Assembly: GCA_944391965.1 (NCBI GenBank)
Contig: CALXVH010000009.1
Location: 1 to 53,207, forward strand
From: an uncultured Clostridia bacterium
Lineage (GTDB): Bacteria; Bacillota; Clostridia; TANB77; CAG-508
Direction: 5' to 3'
Length of the DNA: 53,207 nucleotides
Shown piece by piece: positions 16,723-25,261 of this stretch. The position numbers and the translations under genes were made by a program. Below the pieces are notes generated by a model. It had not been told where the DNA came from. It did no database searches and saw nothing but the letters and a program-made list of their open reading frames with translations. Within the stretch, counting starts at the first letter, position 1, and each line of letters starts with the position of its first letter.

Positions 16723-18027
16723 ATGATGAATATTATTGATATTATTGCAAAAAAGAGAGATAGTAAGGAATTAGAAACCGAAGAAATAAATTATTTTATT
16801 GCAGAATATACTAAAAATAGAATAGAAGATTATCAAGCAGCAGCATTAATTATGGCAATTTATATAAATGGTATGACTTATAGAGAAACAAAAGATTTAA
16901 CTATGGCTATGGCTAATTCTGGAGATATTTTAGATTTATCAGAATTAGGCACTAATGTTGTAGATAAACATAGTACTGGTGGAGTAGGTGATAAGGTTAC
17001 TATAATTTTAGCTCCATTAATAGCTTCCTTAGATATTCCAGTAGCAAAAATGTCTGGAAGAGGATTAGGTTTTACAGGAGGAACTGCAGACAAGATTGAA
17101 TCTATTCCTGGATATAACACTGAAATCTCTGAAAAAGAATTTATTAATAATGTAAAAAATATAGGAATAAGCTTAATTACACAAACACTTAATTTAGCAC
17201 CTGCTGATAAAAAAATATATGCTTTAAGAGATACAATTGCTTGTACTGAAAGTATTCCGTTGATTGCTTCTAGTATTATGAGTAAAAAAATAGCAAGTGG
17301 AGCAAATAAAATAGTTTTAGACGTAACTTGTGGATTTGGTGCTTTTATGAAAAATATAAATGATGCAAGAGAACTTTCAAAAACTATGATTGAAATAGGA
17401 AAATTAGCTAATAGAGAAACAGTATGCGTAATTACTAATATGAATGAACCATTAGGATTCGCAGTTGGGAACAGCTTGGAAATAATAGAAGCAATAGAAT
17501 TTTTAAAAGGTAATATGCCAGAAGATTTAAAGCAAGTTGTATTAGAACTTGGTGCATATATGGTTAAACTCGCGGGAAAAGGCGAGAATATAAATGAAAA
17601 TAAAGAAAAATTATTAGGAAATATAGAAAATGGCAAAGCATATAATAAATTTATTGAACTTGTACAAAATCAAGGTGGAGATATTGAATATGTTAGAGAT
17701 ATAAATAAATTTAAAAAAGCTGAAATAATAAGAGAAGTAAAATCAACTAATGAAGGATTTGTACAAGAAATTAATGCTGAAGAAATAGGAAAATTATCTT
17801 GTGAATTAGGAGCAGGTAGAAAAACAAAAAATGATAAAATTGATTTACAAGTAGGAATTGTTTTAAATAAGAAAATAGGAGATTTTGTGAGTAAAGGTGA
17901 GAAGTTAGCTACAATATATGCTAATGATATAGAGAAGGCTTTAGAAACAGAAACAAAATTATTAGCGATATATAAAATTGGAAAAGATGAAATAAAAGAG
18001 AAAACAATTCTTGATATAATAGAATAA
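16723..18027 (+). CDS. pdp: Pyrimidine-nucleoside phosphorylase
   Basis: This enzyme splits uridine and thymidine phosphorolytically to base plus (deoxy)ribose-1-phosphate for salvage. The 434 residues show the anthranilate phosphoribosyltransferase-like fold: an N-terminal helical domain, VDKHSTGGVGDKVT for phosphate binding, the family signature SGRGLGFTGGTADKIES at about residues 108-124, and a C-terminal PYNP domain. Firmicute homologues accept both uridine and thymidine, so pdp is preferred over deoA. The start is ATG 16723 or 16726 behind TGGAG. deoD (51.1-51.8 kb) works in the same salvage area but is far away. Confidence 0.9.
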   Translation: MMNIIDIIAKKRDSKELETEEINYFIAEYTKNRIEDYQAAALIMAIYINGMTYRETKDLTMAMANSGDILDLSELGTNVVDKHSTGGVGDKVTIILAPLIASLDIPVAKMSGRGLGFTGGTADKIESIPGYNTEISEKEFINNVKNIGISLITQTLNLAPADKKIYALRDTIACTESIPLIASSIMSKKIASGANKIVLDVTCGFGAFMKNINDARELSKTMIEIGKLANRETVCVITNMNEPLGFAVGNSLEIIEAIEFLKGNMPEDLKQVVLELGAYMVKLAGKGENINENKEKLLGNIENGKAYNKFIELVQNQGGDIEYVRDINKFKKAEIIREVKSTNEGFVQEINAEEIGKLSCELGAGRKTKNDKIDLQVGIVLNKKIGDFVSKGEKLATIYANDIEKALETETKLLAIYKIGKDEIKEKTILDIIE

Positions 18028-18081
18028 AGCTTTTGTAGAAATCTTTGATCTCGTTTGTTATAAGTTAAGCAAAAACAATAA

Positions 18082-18118
18082 GAAAAAGTTGATAGAAATA
18101 AATTCTATCAACTTTTTC
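18082..18118. terminator. Bidirectional terminator between pdp and the 62-aa gene
   Basis: GAAAAAGTTGATAGAA (18082-18097) pairs perfectly with TTCTATCAACTTTTTC (18103-18118). The stop codon of the minus-strand gene (18108-18110) lies within the stem. Confidence 0.8.
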
Positions 18119-18296
18119 CATTACACATTTTTTCATATTCTTTACACTTTATTTTATAGTCCATTTGCATACATAAACATTTATAGTACATATATCCTTG
18201 TTCATATTGATTCATAGGATTAAAGAAATTTTCTGGATCAGGAAAATCATATGATTGATATCCATTTAAATTTGAAAAATCAATATTTTTATCCAT
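18108..18296 (-). CDS. Small Tyr/Cys-rich protein next to ylbJ, unknown
   Basis: A 62-residue protein I cannot assign. It is rich in aromatic residues (FPDPENFFNPMNQYEQG, MYYKCLCMQMDYK) and has four Cys. Such composition is common in spore coat or coat-associated small proteins. It has an excellent ribosome binding site (TAGGAGGTTGATTTT before the ATG) and lies 16 bp downstream of ylbJ on the same strand, so both are likely co-transcribed. A sporulation role is inferred only from that neighbour and the composition. Confidence 0.6.
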   Translation of the reverse strand: MDKNIDFSNLNGYQSYDFPDPENFFNPMNQYEQGYMYYKCLCMQMDYKIKCKEYEKMCNGKS

Positions 18297-18312
18297 AAAA
18301 TCAACCTCCTAG

Positions 18313-19383
18313 TTATACATATTCAAAAATACTAACAATATTACTTAAATCTAAAGACAAAAAACTAAAAAAATGAAATACTAAAAAAGTATAAAAAGCT
18401 GCTATAAGTCCTTGTAAAAATTTACCTAAGATATATGGCTTAATAGAAACATCTGATTTTGCAGTAAAACTATATACTTGTAATAAAACTGATATTCCAC
18501 CAAAGCCTAATATAAATGCACAAATAATAATACTAAAAGAAATATTTTTTATAGGAATACTACTTATTTGTTGTAGTCCATTAGTTATTTCTAAAAAACC
18601 ATTTAAAATTCCTTGAGCAAAATCAGGTGTAATATGTAATAAATTAAACAATGGACTTAATATTGTACTACTTAAATCCATAAGATGTGTTCTATTAAAA
18701 ATGGAAATAATTACAGAGAAAAGAACTATAAATCCACCAATATTAAGTATTGTAAATATAGAATTTTTTATTGCTGTCGATAATACATCTCCAATATTAG
18801 AACGATTAACAGTAGTACTTGTTATATGGGATGTAGAAGAGGATACACTAACATTTGCATCTTTATATTTCCAAAACCTAAAAATAACTCCTACTGTTAA
18901 TGATGCAAGAATATGAGTAACTAATAATATAATACCTGTTGTGGTATCTTTAAAAAGTCCAATACCAATTGTTCCTAAAATAAATAATGGACCAGAATTA
19001 TTAGTAAATGCTAATAAACGTTCTACTTCTGGTTTAGTTAAAATATTTTTATTCCTTAAATCACATACAATTTTAGCACCAACAGGATATCCACTAACAA
19101 TTCCCATAATTAATGGATAACTACCTTCGCCAGGGACATTAAATAGTGGACGCATAAACTTATTAAAAAATTTACCAAGAACATTTATTACATTTGTATG
19201 ACTTAAAAGTTCAGTAGCAATAAAAAACGGAAAAAGAGCAGGAATAATATTATTTGCCCATAAATATAAGCCGTTTTTGGCAGCTGCTAGGTTAGATGTA
19301 GAGAATAATACGAGTAATATCGTGAAAAGTACAAAAATAATACTAAAAAAGTTTTTTCTAAGTGACAAAGTAAGTATCTTCAT
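18313..19383 (-). CDS. ylbJ: Sporulation integral membrane protein YlbJ
   Basis: A 356-residue polytopic membrane protein of the nucleoside recognition (Gate) family, with YlbJ-specific sequence: NIIPALFPFFIATELL, a central MGIVSGYPVGAKIVCDLRN near residues 92-110, and LAFTNNSGPLFILG. About eight membrane spans are seen. In Bacillus ylbJ is a sporulation gene needed for heat-resistant spores; its transport substrate is not established. The start ATG has GGAGAAAC upstream. Its 3' neighbour is the 62-aa gene, and mfd is divergent. Its presence supports a spore-forming lineage. Confidence 0.9.
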   Translation of the reverse strand: MKILTLSLRKNFFSIIFVLFTILLVLFSTSNLAAAKNGLYLWANNIIPALFPFFIATELLSHTNVINVLGKFFNKFMRPLFNVPGEGSYPLIMGIVSGYPVGAKIVCDLRNKNILTKPEVERLLAFTNNSGPLFILGTIGIGLFKDTTTGIILLVTHILASLTVGVIFRFWKYKDANVSVSSSTSHITSTTVNRSNIGDVLSTAIKNSIFTILNIGGFIVLFSVIISIFNRTHLMDLSSTILSPLFNLLHITPDFAQGILNGFLEITNGLQQISSIPIKNISFSIIICAFILGFGGISVLLQVYSFTAKSDVSIKPYILGKFLQGLIAAFYTFLVFHFFSFLSLDLSNIVSIFEYV

Positions 19384-19471
19384 AGTTTCTCCTTAAAATG
19401 AATATTTATTACTATATATATTTCAATTTTTTGGAAAATATTATATAATATAACTGTTAAAGGAGAGAAAT

Positions 19472-22400
19472 ATGAATCCAGTATTAGCAGAACTTACTAA
19501 ATCGGACAAATTTAATGAATATTTGGAAAAATTAAAAAAAGAACAAGCCCCAATATCAATATTGGGGTTAGCTGGCGTGGGAGCACCACAAATTTTAGCT
19601 TCTACAGAGGAAAATGTAAAAAGACCAGTGTGTCTTATAACATATAATGAATTGCAAGCAAAGAAACTTGCAGAAGAAATAAGAAATTATATTAATGGAG
19701 TGTTCTTTTTCCCAAAAAGAGAAATATTAGCATATGATTATGTTGCAGAAAGTAAAGAACTTCCATATGAAAGAATAGAAGTTTTAAAAAATATTAAAAA
19801 TGGAAAAATTAAAGTTTTAGTTTGCTCTATCGAGTCTTTGCTACAACCAATAATTGCAGAAGATATTTTATTTAAAAATAAAATATCTATAAAAGTTGGG
19901 GAAACTTACGATTTAGAAGAACTAAAAAGAAAAATTTCTATGTTAGGTTATACCAAAACAGAGATGATAGATGGAAAAGGTGAATTTAGTAGTAGAGGTG
20001 GAATTTTAGATTTATCATTTGATGATAAATATGGAATAAGATTAGAATTTTGGGGAGACGAAATTGATTCTATTAGAAAATTTGACATACAAACCCAAAG
20101 ATCTGTAGATATGATTCAAGAAGTAGAAATAAATCCACTGCACGAATATTTATTAGAAAATAGTCTAGAAGAAGTATGTAATAAAATATTAGACAATATA
20201 ACCGAGTATACAGAGAACCAAAAAAATAATGTAAAAGAAGATATAGAACTAATAAAGAGTGGAGAGTATATTTCAAAAGTTGATAAATACTTTAAATTCT
20301 TTTATAGTAAAAAAGCTACTTTATTAGATTATATTACAGAAAAATATATCTTATTTTTAGAAGAGCCAAAGAAAATATTTGCTAGAGGAAAAAATATATT
20401 AAAAGATATAGAAGAATTAGAAAATGCTTTAATAGAAAAAGAAAGAATAATTCCAAATGCATTAGAAAACTATATAAGTATAGAAGAATTTTCTGAGAAT
20501 ATTAATGAGAGAAAAAAGGTATATTTAATTTCTGATGATTTGGGAGATAGTTTTGAATCTGAAAAATATTATTTCAGATTTAGAACATTAAATTATAATA
20601 GATCAGACTTTAATAAATTTATTGATGATATATTAAAAGCAAAAACTGAAGGAAAAAAACTATATCTATATGTTAATTCTAAAGAAAAGGCTAAAAAATT
20701 ACAGGCTGTTTTAGATGAAAATGAAATTATTTCTGAATATAAAGAAGATTTAAAATATTCTGAAATAAGTAATGGAATTGCTGTAAAAATTGTTGTAGGA
20801 GATTTGGCACAAGGATACGAAAGTTATGAAGCTAAGATATTAGTAATAGTAGCAAATGATTTAATTAGTATAGAAAAAAGAAAGAGAAAAAAAGCAAGTA
20901 AGCTTTTTAATGAAGCAGAAAAAATCATTTTTTCAGAATTAAAACAAGGAGATTATGTAGTACATAAAATTCATGGTATAGGTCAGTTTGTTGGGGTAAA
21001 TACTATTGTTACAGACAAAACAACAAAAGACTATATCAAAATAAAGTATAAAAATGATGATATGCTTTATGTACCAACAGATCAATTAGATAATGTAAAA
21101 AAATATATTGGAGGAGGAGACTCTCTTCCAAAAATTAATAGACTTGGAAGTAAAGAGTGGGAAAATACTAAAGAAAGAGTAAGGAAAAATTTAAGAGAGG
21201 TTGCACGAGAATTAATCGAATTATATGCCAGAAGACAGAAATCTAAAGGATATGCTTTTTCTAAAGATACTCCTTGGCAACAAGAATTTGAAAATAGCTT
21301 TATTTACCAAGAAACAGATGATCAATTAAGATGTATCGAAGAAATAAAAAAAGATATGGAAATGCAAAAGCCAATGGATAGGCTATTATGTGGTGATGTT
21401 GGATATGGTAAAACAGAAGTTGCAATTAGAGCAGCATTTAAAGCTGTTATGGATCAAAAACAAGTTGCTTATTTAGTACCAACTACAGTTCTTGCAGATC
21501 AACAATATAAAAGTTTTAAAGAAAGAATGCAAGATTTTCCAGTTAATATAGAAGTTTTAAATAGATTTAGAACTAAAAAAGAGCAACAAGAGATTATCAG
21601 AAAACTAAAACTAGGTGAAATTGATATTATTATAGGAACACATAGAATATTAAGTAAAGATGTTGAATTTAAAGATTTAGGATTATTAATAATAGATGAA
21701 GAGCATAGGTTTGGGGTTAAAGATAAAGAAAAAATTAAAGAATATAAAAATAGTATTGATGTATTAACAATGACTGCTACACCAATTCCAAGAACATTAC
21801 ATATGTCAATAGTTGGTGTAAGAGATATGTCTATAATATATGAACCACCTCAAAATAGGAAACCTGTGCAGACATATGTATTAGAGTATGATGAAGAAGT
21901 GGTAAAAGAAGCGATTACAAAAGAGCTAGAAAGAGATGGTCAAGTATTTTACTTATACAATAATGTAGAAGGTATAGAAAGAAAAGCAAATGAGATATTA
22001 AAATTAGTGCCAGAAGCAAAAGTAAGTTATGCACATGGCAAAATGTCTGGTAATGAGTTAGAGAATATAATGCTTGATTTTATTAATGGAGAAACAAATG
22101 TATTAGTTTGTACTACAATTTTAGAATCTGGAATTGATATACCAAATGCAAATACAATAATTGTAGAAAATGCAGATAGGTTGGGATTGGCTCAGTTATA
22201 CCAAATAAGAGGAAGAGTTGGAAGAAGTGATACACAAGCATATGCATATATTACTTATAAGAGGGATAAGCTATTATCAGAAGTAGCAGATAAAAGATTA
22301 AAAGCAATGAAAGAATTTACAGAGTTTGGTTCTGGATTTAAAATTGCGATGCGAGACTTAGAAATAAGAGGAGCAGGAAGTATGCTTGGGGAAATACAAC

Positions 22401-22939
22401 ATGGTCATATGGAACAAGTTGGATATGATACATATTGTAATTTACTAGATCAAGTTATAAAAGAAATGAAAGATATTCCTCAAGAAGAAGAGGAAAAAGA
22501 TGTACAAATAGATTTAAATGTATCAAGTTATATTCCAGACAGTTATATAACCGATTCAAGCCAAAAGATAAAAATTTATCAAGATATTGCTTTATGTAGA
22601 ACCGAAGAGGACATCCAAAATATAATAGATGAAATGATTGATATTTATGGCGAGATTCCAGCAGAGGTAGAAAATTTATTAAATATTGCAAGGATAAAAG
22701 CTTTGGCTAAGAAACTATACATTTTTAAAATTCAGCAAAAGGCAAATGGTGTAGTATTTTCTTTTGAGGGAGAACGTTTTAAATTTGATATTGTGGATAA
22801 ACTACTTAAAGAGTATAGAAATAAAATTAAGTTTTCACCAGGAAAAGACCCATATATTACATATAAGATAGAAGAATTATCAGATGACAAAATTTTGCTT
22901 AATGTTAAAGAGTTCTTAAAATTTTTATGCGAAAACTAG
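19472..22939 (+). CDS. mfd: Transcription-repair coupling factor Mfd
   Basis: Mfd pushes stalled RNA polymerase off DNA lesions and recruits UvrA for excision repair. At 1155 residues it is full length. It shows the UvrB-homologous region (RPVCLITYNELQAKKL, KTEMIDGKGEFSSRGGILD), the RNA polymerase interaction (CarD-like) domain (GDYVVHKIHGIGQFVG), and an SF2 translocase with GDVGYGKTEVA, the DEEH box (IIDEEHRFG) and GRVGRSDTQAYAY. The C-terminal TRCF domain follows. GGAGAG precedes the ATG. It is followed by trmH after 9 bp, so they form an operon. uvrC is in the same window but not linked. Confidence 0.97.
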   Translation: MNPVLAELTKSDKFNEYLEKLKKEQAPISILGLAGVGAPQILASTEENVKRPVCLITYNELQAKKLAEEIRNYINGVFFFPKREILAYDYVAESKELPYERIEVLKNIKNGKIKVLVCSIESLLQPIIAEDILFKNKISIKVGETYDLEELKRKISMLGYTKTEMIDGKGEFSSRGGILDLSFDDKYGIRLEFWGDEIDSIRKFDIQTQRSVDMIQEVEINPLHEYLLENSLEEVCNKILDNITEYTENQKNNVKEDIELIKSGEYISKVDKYFKFFYSKKATLLDYITEKYILFLEEPKKIFARGKNILKDIEELENALIEKERIIPNALENYISIEEFSENINERKKVYLISDDLGDSFESEKYYFRFRTLNYNRSDFNKFIDDILKAKTEGKKLYLYVNSKEKAKKLQAVLDENEIISEYKEDLKYSEISNGIAVKIVVGDLAQGYESYEAKILVIVANDLISIEKRKRKKASKLFNEAEKIIFSELKQGDYVVHKIHGIGQFVGVNTIVTDKTTKDYIKIKYKNDDMLYVPTDQLDNVKKYIGGGDSLPKINRLGSKEWENTKERVRKNLREVARELIELYARRQKSKGYAFSKDTPWQQEFENSFIYQETDDQLRCIEEIKKDMEMQKPMDRLLCGDVGYGKTEVAIRAAFKAVMDQKQVAYLVPTTVLADQQYKSFKERMQDFPVNIEVLNRFRTKKEQQEIIRKLKLGEIDIIIGTHRILSKDVEFKDLGLLIIDEEHRFGVKDKEKIKEYKNSIDVLTMTATPIPRTLHMSIVGVRDMSIIYEPPQNRKPVQTYVLEYDEEVVKEAITKELERDGQVFYLYNNVEGIERKANEILKLVPEAKVSYAHGKMSGNELENIMLDFINGETNVLVCTTILESGIDIPNANTIIVENADRLGLAQLYQIRGRVGRSDTQAYAYITYKRDKLLSEVADKRLKAMKEFTEFGSGFKIAMRDLEIRGAGSMLGEIQHGHMEQVGYDTYCNLLDQVIKEMKDIPQEEEEKDVQIDLNVSSYIPDSYITDSSQKIKIYQDIALCRTEEDIQNIIDEMIDIYGEIPAEVENLLNIARIKALAKKLYIFKIQQKANGVVFSFEGERFKFDIVDKLLKEYRNKIKFSPGKDPYITYKIEELSDDKILLNVKEFLKFLCEN

Positions 22940-22948
22940 GAGGTAAAC

Positions 22949-23770
22949 ATGCAAATTATTACTAGTAAAGATAATGAAAATATAAAAAGTATAAAAAAGC
23001 TAAAGGAAAGAAAATATAGAGATTTAAATAATGAATATATAATTGAAGGAATAAAAATATTAAAGGAAGCTATTCAAGAAAGAGCAGTAATTAAAAAAAT
23101 TGTAATATGTGAGGAATGCCTAGCTAATAACATAATAGATGAGAAACTTTTGTATGAAATAGCTAAATATGATTGTTTATATGTTAGCAAAAAGATTTTT
23201 GAGGGACTTACAGATGTTTCTAGACCACAAGGAATTTTAGCAGTAGTAGAAAAAAACAATAAAAAGGATATTAATTATAATGAAGATATAATTGTAGCAT
23301 TAGATGGTTTGCAAGATCCAGGAAATTTAGGAACAATATTAAGAACTTTAGATAGTGCAAATTTATCACAAGTTATAGTATCTAAAGATACAGTTGATGC
23401 ATATAATCCAAAAGTTGTAAGATCAACTATGGGAGCTATTTTTAGAGTTAATATAGTAGAGGCAGAAAATCTAAAAGAAACTTTAAAAGAAATGAAAAGA
23501 CATAAATATAAAGTTATGTGTACAGACTTAACAGCAAGTAAAAATATTTATGAAATAGATTATAATAAAAAAATATTAGTAATTGGAAACGAAGCAAATG
23601 GAATATCTAAAGAATTGCTAGAAATAGCAGATGAAAAAATAATTATTCCAATGCTAGGGAAAACAGAAAGTTTAAATGCATCAGTAGCAACAAGTATCAT
23701 AGTATACGAATATGTAAGAAGAAAAATAGGGATTCGGGGACGTTCCTTAAATCCCTATATAATTTATTAA
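22949..23770 (+). CDS. TrmH/SpoU family RNA 2'-O-methyltransferase
   Basis: A 273-residue SAM-dependent rRNA/tRNA ribose methyltransferase. The N-terminal substrate-binding domain (SKDNENIKSIKKLKERKYR, EGIKILKEAI) is followed by the knotted SPOUT domain with motif 1 LDGLQDPGNLGTILRT, motif 2 VIGNEANGIS and motif 3 IIPMLGKTESLNASVA. The target nucleotide cannot be predicted. The last 14 codons after VRRK are encoded by a dispersed palindrome (23726-23758), so the C-terminus GIRGRSLNPYIIY is probably an acquired tail. AGGAGG lies between the mfd stop and this ATG. A terminator follows. Confidence 0.9.
   Translation: MQIITSKDNENIKSIKKLKERKYRDLNNEYIIEGIKILKEAIQERAVIKKIVICEECLANNIIDEKLLYEIAKYDCLYVSKKIFEGLTDVSRPQGILAVVEKNNKKDINYNEDIIVALDGLQDPGNLGTILRTLDSANLSQVIVSKDTVDAYNPKVVRSTMGAIFRVNIVEAENLKETLKEMKRHKYKVMCTDLTASKNIYEIDYNKKILVIGNEANGISKELLEIADEKIIIPMLGKTESLNASVATSIIVYEYVRRKIGIRGRSLNPYIIY
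23726..23758 (+). repeat. REP-like palindrome, copy A (inside the 3' end of trmH)
   Basis: ATAGGGATT at the left and AATCCCTAT at the right form a perfect 9-bp inverted repeat. The centre GGGGACGTTCC is nearly palindromic. Two further copies lie at 45425-45456 and 51061-51090. Confidence 0.75.
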
Positions 23771-23774
23771 AATA

Positions 23775-23809
23775 AAAAACACAGTATTTAAACAAAATAC
23801 TGTGTTTTT
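23775..23809 (+). terminator. Terminator of mfd-trmH
   Basis: AAAAACACAGTATTT (23775-23789) pairs with AAATACTGTGTTTTT (23795-23809), a perfect 15-bp stem with a T-tract. Confidence 0.8.
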
Positions 23810-23908
23810 ATCATATAGATAAAAAATCTAAATATAATAAGGTTTATTTGATGATACAATTGCAAAGTAATGTGTACTAAGTGATAGTCATTTTTGCCAA
23901 CTGACTAA

Positions 23909-24457
23909 TTAACTGTTTTCATCATCTTCACAATTTAGTGCTTTCATAATTTTAGGATAAATTTCTGTAGCATTATTTTTCCAATTATCTACAATTCTTT
24001 TGGCATGTTCACTAGAACCAGCAAGAGTTCTAATTTCAAATACTGTTTCTCCATTTTCTGTTATCTTGCAAGAAATTTTAAAAGATTTTTCATTTTTTGG
24101 TATATATTCAGCAGAAACAGATACTTCGTTTTCTATTATATTAAGTTCATTCTTAAAATTTTTGTCTACTTTTAATTTTAAAATACCTGGAATCATATCA
24201 CCAGTTAATCTTAATGCCTCTATGCCTTTTGGAGTTATTTTGTAAAGAGTATTTTCATCAAGTTTTATTGAAGTTATATATTCTGCAGATATTAAATCTA
24301 ATAAAAATTGTTGAAAATAAAAATAATTAATGTCTGTAATTGTTAAGACTAATTTTAAAAACTCATCATTTGTAATTGGTTTATTAATTTTGTATAGAAT
24401 ATATAAAATTAGTGCTTTTAATTCTGCCATAGTGTCTTTATCAGAAGATAATTTCAT
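23909..24457 (-). CDS. DUF4364 family winged-helix protein
   Basis: A 182-residue protein of the DUF4364 family common in Clostridia. The N-terminal half reads like a winged helix (LKALILYILYKINKPITNDEF, FQQFLLDLISAEYI, YKITPKGIEALRL) and the C-terminal half is beta-rich (SFKISCKITENGETVFEI). DNA binding is plausible but no target is known. It starts behind AAGGAGTTG. It is a single gene on the minus strand, divergent from the J-domain gene. The family call is from memory of its sequence pattern. Confidence 0.75.
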   Translation of the reverse strand: MKLSSDKDTMAELKALILYILYKINKPITNDEFLKLVLTITDINYFYFQQFLLDLISAEYITSIKLDENTLYKITPKGIEALRLTGDMIPGILKLKVDKNFKNELNIIENEVSVSAEYIPKNEKSFKISCKITENGETVFEIRTLAGSSEHAKRIVDNWKNNATEIYPKIMKALNCEDDENS

Positions 24458-24554
24458 TTATTGTTCAACTCCTTATGTGATAATACAGAAATTATAACAC
24501 TAAATGACAAAAAATACTATTATATTTTAATAAAAAATGCTATAATCATTTTAA

Positions 24555-24582
24555 TTGTTGGTACTGATTTATAAAGTATAAT
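24555..24582 (+). promoter_or_regulatory. Promoter candidate of the J-domain gene
   Basis: TTGTTG (24555-24560), 16-bp spacer, TATAAT (24577-24582), 37 bp before the ATG at 24620. Confidence 0.5.
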
Positions 24583-24619
24583 TTTTTTCAATGATGTGCT
24601 ATTTTAAGTGGAGGTAATA

Positions 24620-25168
24620 ATGAAAAACTACTATGAAATATTAGAGGTTAGTGAAAATGCATCTAAAGAAGTAATAGATAAAGCATACAAGGTATTGGCA
24701 AAAAAATATCATCCAGACTTACAAGAGGAAAAAAATAAAAAAGCTGCTGAAGAAAAAATAAAAAGTTTAAATGAAGCATATGAAGTATTATCTAATCCTC
24801 AAAAGAAGCAAGCTTATGATGCAAAAATCGAAAGAATAAAAATAGAAGAGGAACAAAGAAAACAAGCAGAACATCAAAGATATGTTAATAATATTAGCAA
24901 TGTTTATGCTAGGCAATATGAAAATGTGCAAAGAGATGCAGAAAAACATAGAGTTATAAACAAGCAATTTAAGAAGGAATATAAAAAAGAACTAAGAAGA
25001 TTAAAAATAGAAGGTTTCATTAGAAAAATAGTTGCAATAGTAAGTGTGATTGCAGTACTTGCATTAATATGTTTTATTATATATATAATTCCTGCAACCA
25101 ATAGATGGCTACATAGTTTATATGAAAACAATATTATAATAAAAGCAATTGTTGATGCAATAAGTTAA
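24620..25168 (+). CDS. J-domain protein with C-terminal membrane span
   Basis: A 182-residue protein. Residues 1-65 form a J domain ([15 protein letters not shown], the HPD tripeptide in [25 protein letters not shown]) that would stimulate an Hsp70/DnaK ATPase. A charged coiled-coil (about 70-130) leads to one hydrophobic span (about 138-160). It lacks the Gly/Phe, zinc-finger and C-terminal domains of DnaJ, so it is a specialised membrane-tethered co-chaperone rather than DnaJ itself. The ATG at 24620 follows GGAGG (24610-24614); an upstream in-frame GTG lies within that site. Confidence 0.85.
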   Translation: MKNYYEILEVSENASKEVIDKAYKVLAKKYHPDLQEEKNKKAAEEKIKSLNEAYEVLSNPQKKQAYDAKIERIKIEEEQRKQAEHQRYVNNISNVYARQYENVQRDAEKHRVINKQFKKEYKKELRRLKIEGFIRKIVAIVSVIAVLALICFIIYIIPATNRWLHSLYENNIIIKAIVDAIS

Positions 25169-25190
25169 TTTGTGTAATAAAAATAAAAAT

Positions 25191-25220
25191 TTGACAGATA
25201 CTTAGTATTAAGTGTATAAT
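25191..25220 (+). promoter_or_regulatory. Promoter of ldh with an inverted repeat in the spacer
   Basis: TTGACA (25191-25196) and TATAAT (25215-25220) are perfect boxes spaced 18 bp apart. ACTTA-GTAT-TAAGT lies between them and could be an operator. Confidence 0.75.
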
Positions 25221-25261
25221 ATTAGACTGGAAAGATAAAAAAGAGAAAGGAAGTTTTTTAT

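Noticed and set aside
16878-17636. Minus-strand ORF of 252 codons opposite pdp
   Set aside because: It is a shadow of the pyrimidine-nucleoside phosphorylase gene, which carries the full family signature; no ribosome binding site or recognisable domain.
25199-25212. Rex operator in the ldh promoter
   Set aside because: The inverted repeat ACTTA-GTAT-TAAGT lacks the TTG and CAA ends and the AA-N4-TT core of the Rex consensus.
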